Shown: piece by piece, positions 63,265-64,000 of the stretch | Layout: each line of letters begins with the position of its first letter | How positions within the stretch are numbered: position 1 is the stretch's first letter | From: Bacteroidota bacterium | GTDB lineage: Bacteria > Bacteroidota > Rhodothermia > JANXDC01 | Direction: 5' to 3' | DNA length: 64,000 bases | Assembly (NCBI GenBank): GCA_025998875.1 | Contig: AP024675.1 | Coordinates: 558,001-622,000, forward strand | Position numbers and translations under genes: made by a program | Notes under the pieces: generated by a model | What the model was told of the DNA's origin: nothing | Database searches by the model: none | The model's input: only the letters and a program-made list of their open reading frames with translations

Positions 63265-64000
63265 TCAGATGTATTCTTCTTGCCCGCCTCGGGAGATCGT
63301 GATCTCTTCGGCCTCCTCGAGCTGCCGGATCGTACGCACGATGGCGTTCTGGGCCTCTTCCACATCCCGCACCCGAACTGGGCCCAGATAGGTCATCTCC
63401 TCTTCGAGCATCTCGGCCGCGCGCTGGGACATGTTCGACTTGAACTTCTGGCGCAGATCTTCGCTTGCCCCGCGTAGCGCGATGGCCAGCTGACGCATGT
63501 CGATCTCGGCCAGAATGCGCTGAATGGCCTGATCCGGAAGGCCCAGGATGTCTTCGAAGGTGAACATGAGGTTTTTGATCTTGTCGGCCACTTCGGGATC
63601 CCGCCGCGAGAGGGTTTCCATGATGTGCCGTTCGGCCTGTCGGCTGACCAGGTTCAGGATAGCCGCCGCCGCATGGGGCCCTCCGGTATCGCTGAGCCGG
63701 GATCCGAAGATGTTGCCCATCTGGGAACGGATCACCTCCTCGATCTCGTGGACCAATTCGGGCGGGGTTTTGCCCATCGTGGCCAGCCGGTAGGTGATCT
63801 CCGCCTGCAGATCGGGGGGGAGGCTGGAGAGCACCTCGGCGGCTTTGGCGGGATTGAGCTTGGCCAAAATGAGCGCGGCCACCTGGGGATGCTCGCTCTG
63901 AATGAAGTTCACCAGCTGGGCCGTCTCCACGGTCTGCAGCAGGTAGAAGGCGCTCACTTTCGTGGCCGCCTCGATGCGCATGATGATCTCCTCGGCCTTT
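63265..64000 (-). CDS. fliG: Flagellar motor switch protein FliG (partial, runs off the window)
   Basis: About 244 codons of the C-terminal part are seen; the start lies beyond base 64000, as the frame stays open to the edge with family-like sequence (KAEEII before the first internal Met). The middle and C-terminal armadillo domains are visible: EHPQVAALILAKLNPAKAAE, MGKTPPELVHEIEEVI, and FTFEDILGLPDQAIQRILAE with the torque-helix charges in LRGASEDLRQKFKSNMSQRA. FliG is the rotor ring protein that meets the stator and sets rotation direction. The family length is ~330-340 residues. Confidence 0.94.
   Translation of the reverse strand, partial: KAEEIIMRIEAATKVSAFYLLQTVETAQLVNFIQSEHPQVAALILAKLNPAKAAEVLSSLPPDLQAEITYRLATMGKTPPELVHEIEEVIRSQMGNIFGSRLSDTGGPHAAAAILNLVSRQAERHIMETLSRRDPEVADKIKNLMFTFEDILGLPDQAIQRILAEIDMRQLAIALRGASEDLRQKFKSNMSQRAAEMLEEEMTYLGPVRVRDVEEAQNAIVRTIRQLEEAEEITISRGGQEEYI

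Overview
The window is a gene-dense, GC-rich stretch of bacterial chromosome carrying about 53 protein genes, one tRNA, one SRP RNA and one candidate small RNA. I found no integrase, transposase, phage gene or CRISPR array. Several features point to a Bacteroidota-type lineage: a DUF4296 lipoprotein, a TonB receptor with an N-terminal carboxypeptidase-regulatory domain, a CarB that lacks its C-terminal allosteric domain, and promoters of the form TTG-N19-21-TAnnTTtG. The high GC, frequent Shine-Dalgarno sites and a flagellar operon fit a Rhodothermota-like organism (inference) better than a typical Bacteroidia or Flavobacteriia.

Layout from left to right. Positions 1-5.9 kb hold the end of dnaB, a SPOR-domain envelope protein, and a leftward operon yebC-ruvC-xseA-xseB-dxs (DNA repair plus the first isoprenoid step). 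Positions 5.9-12.6 kb hold a TetR-controlled tripartite RND efflux operon. Positions 12.7-15.6 kb hold an ECF sigma / membrane protein / secreted Spy-like cassette and hemL. Positions 15.7-26.2 kb hold an FAD monooxygenase and, converging on it, an eight-gene tightly coupled operon: TolC-like, MlaC-like, three glycosyltransferases, a polytopic membrane protein, a DUF3047 protein and an MMPL/RND transporter. Positions 26.4-35.2 kb hold hbd and an acyl-CoA dehydrogenase, alaS, fabI, an aminotransferase, a DUF4296 lipoprotein and a kynureninase-like enzyme. Positions 35.2-37.2 kb hold a second sigma / membrane / Spy-like cassette in the same order as the first. Positions 37.2-42.1 kb hold a three-gene phosphorelay without a DNA-binding output. 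Positions 42.1-47.5 kb hold tRNA-Ala and ffs, DoxX, a Nudix hydrolase, metF, a TPR protein, purine nucleoside phosphorylase and a DivIVA-domain protein. Positions 47.6-55.6 kb hold a TonB receptor, carAB, a candidate small RNA and a CDF metal transporter. Positions 55.6-64.0 kb hold a leftward flagellar operon fliG-H-I-J-motE-fliK-flgD-(TIGR02530-like)-flgE.

The most interesting part is the operon at 16.9-26.2 kb. It combines sugar transfer to a lipid-like acceptor with parts that could move the product across both membranes. Its upstream region carries the same double TetR-type operator (two TGACCnnnnGGTCA palindromes whose centres are 19 bp apart, separated by TAAA plus G or C) as the RND efflux operon 14 kb away, which does have a tetR gene. 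I infer one regulon that couples efflux with envelope glycoconjugate export. The second notable signal is a promoter / structured RNA / terminator unit at about 54.33-54.53 kb between the CDF gene and carA.
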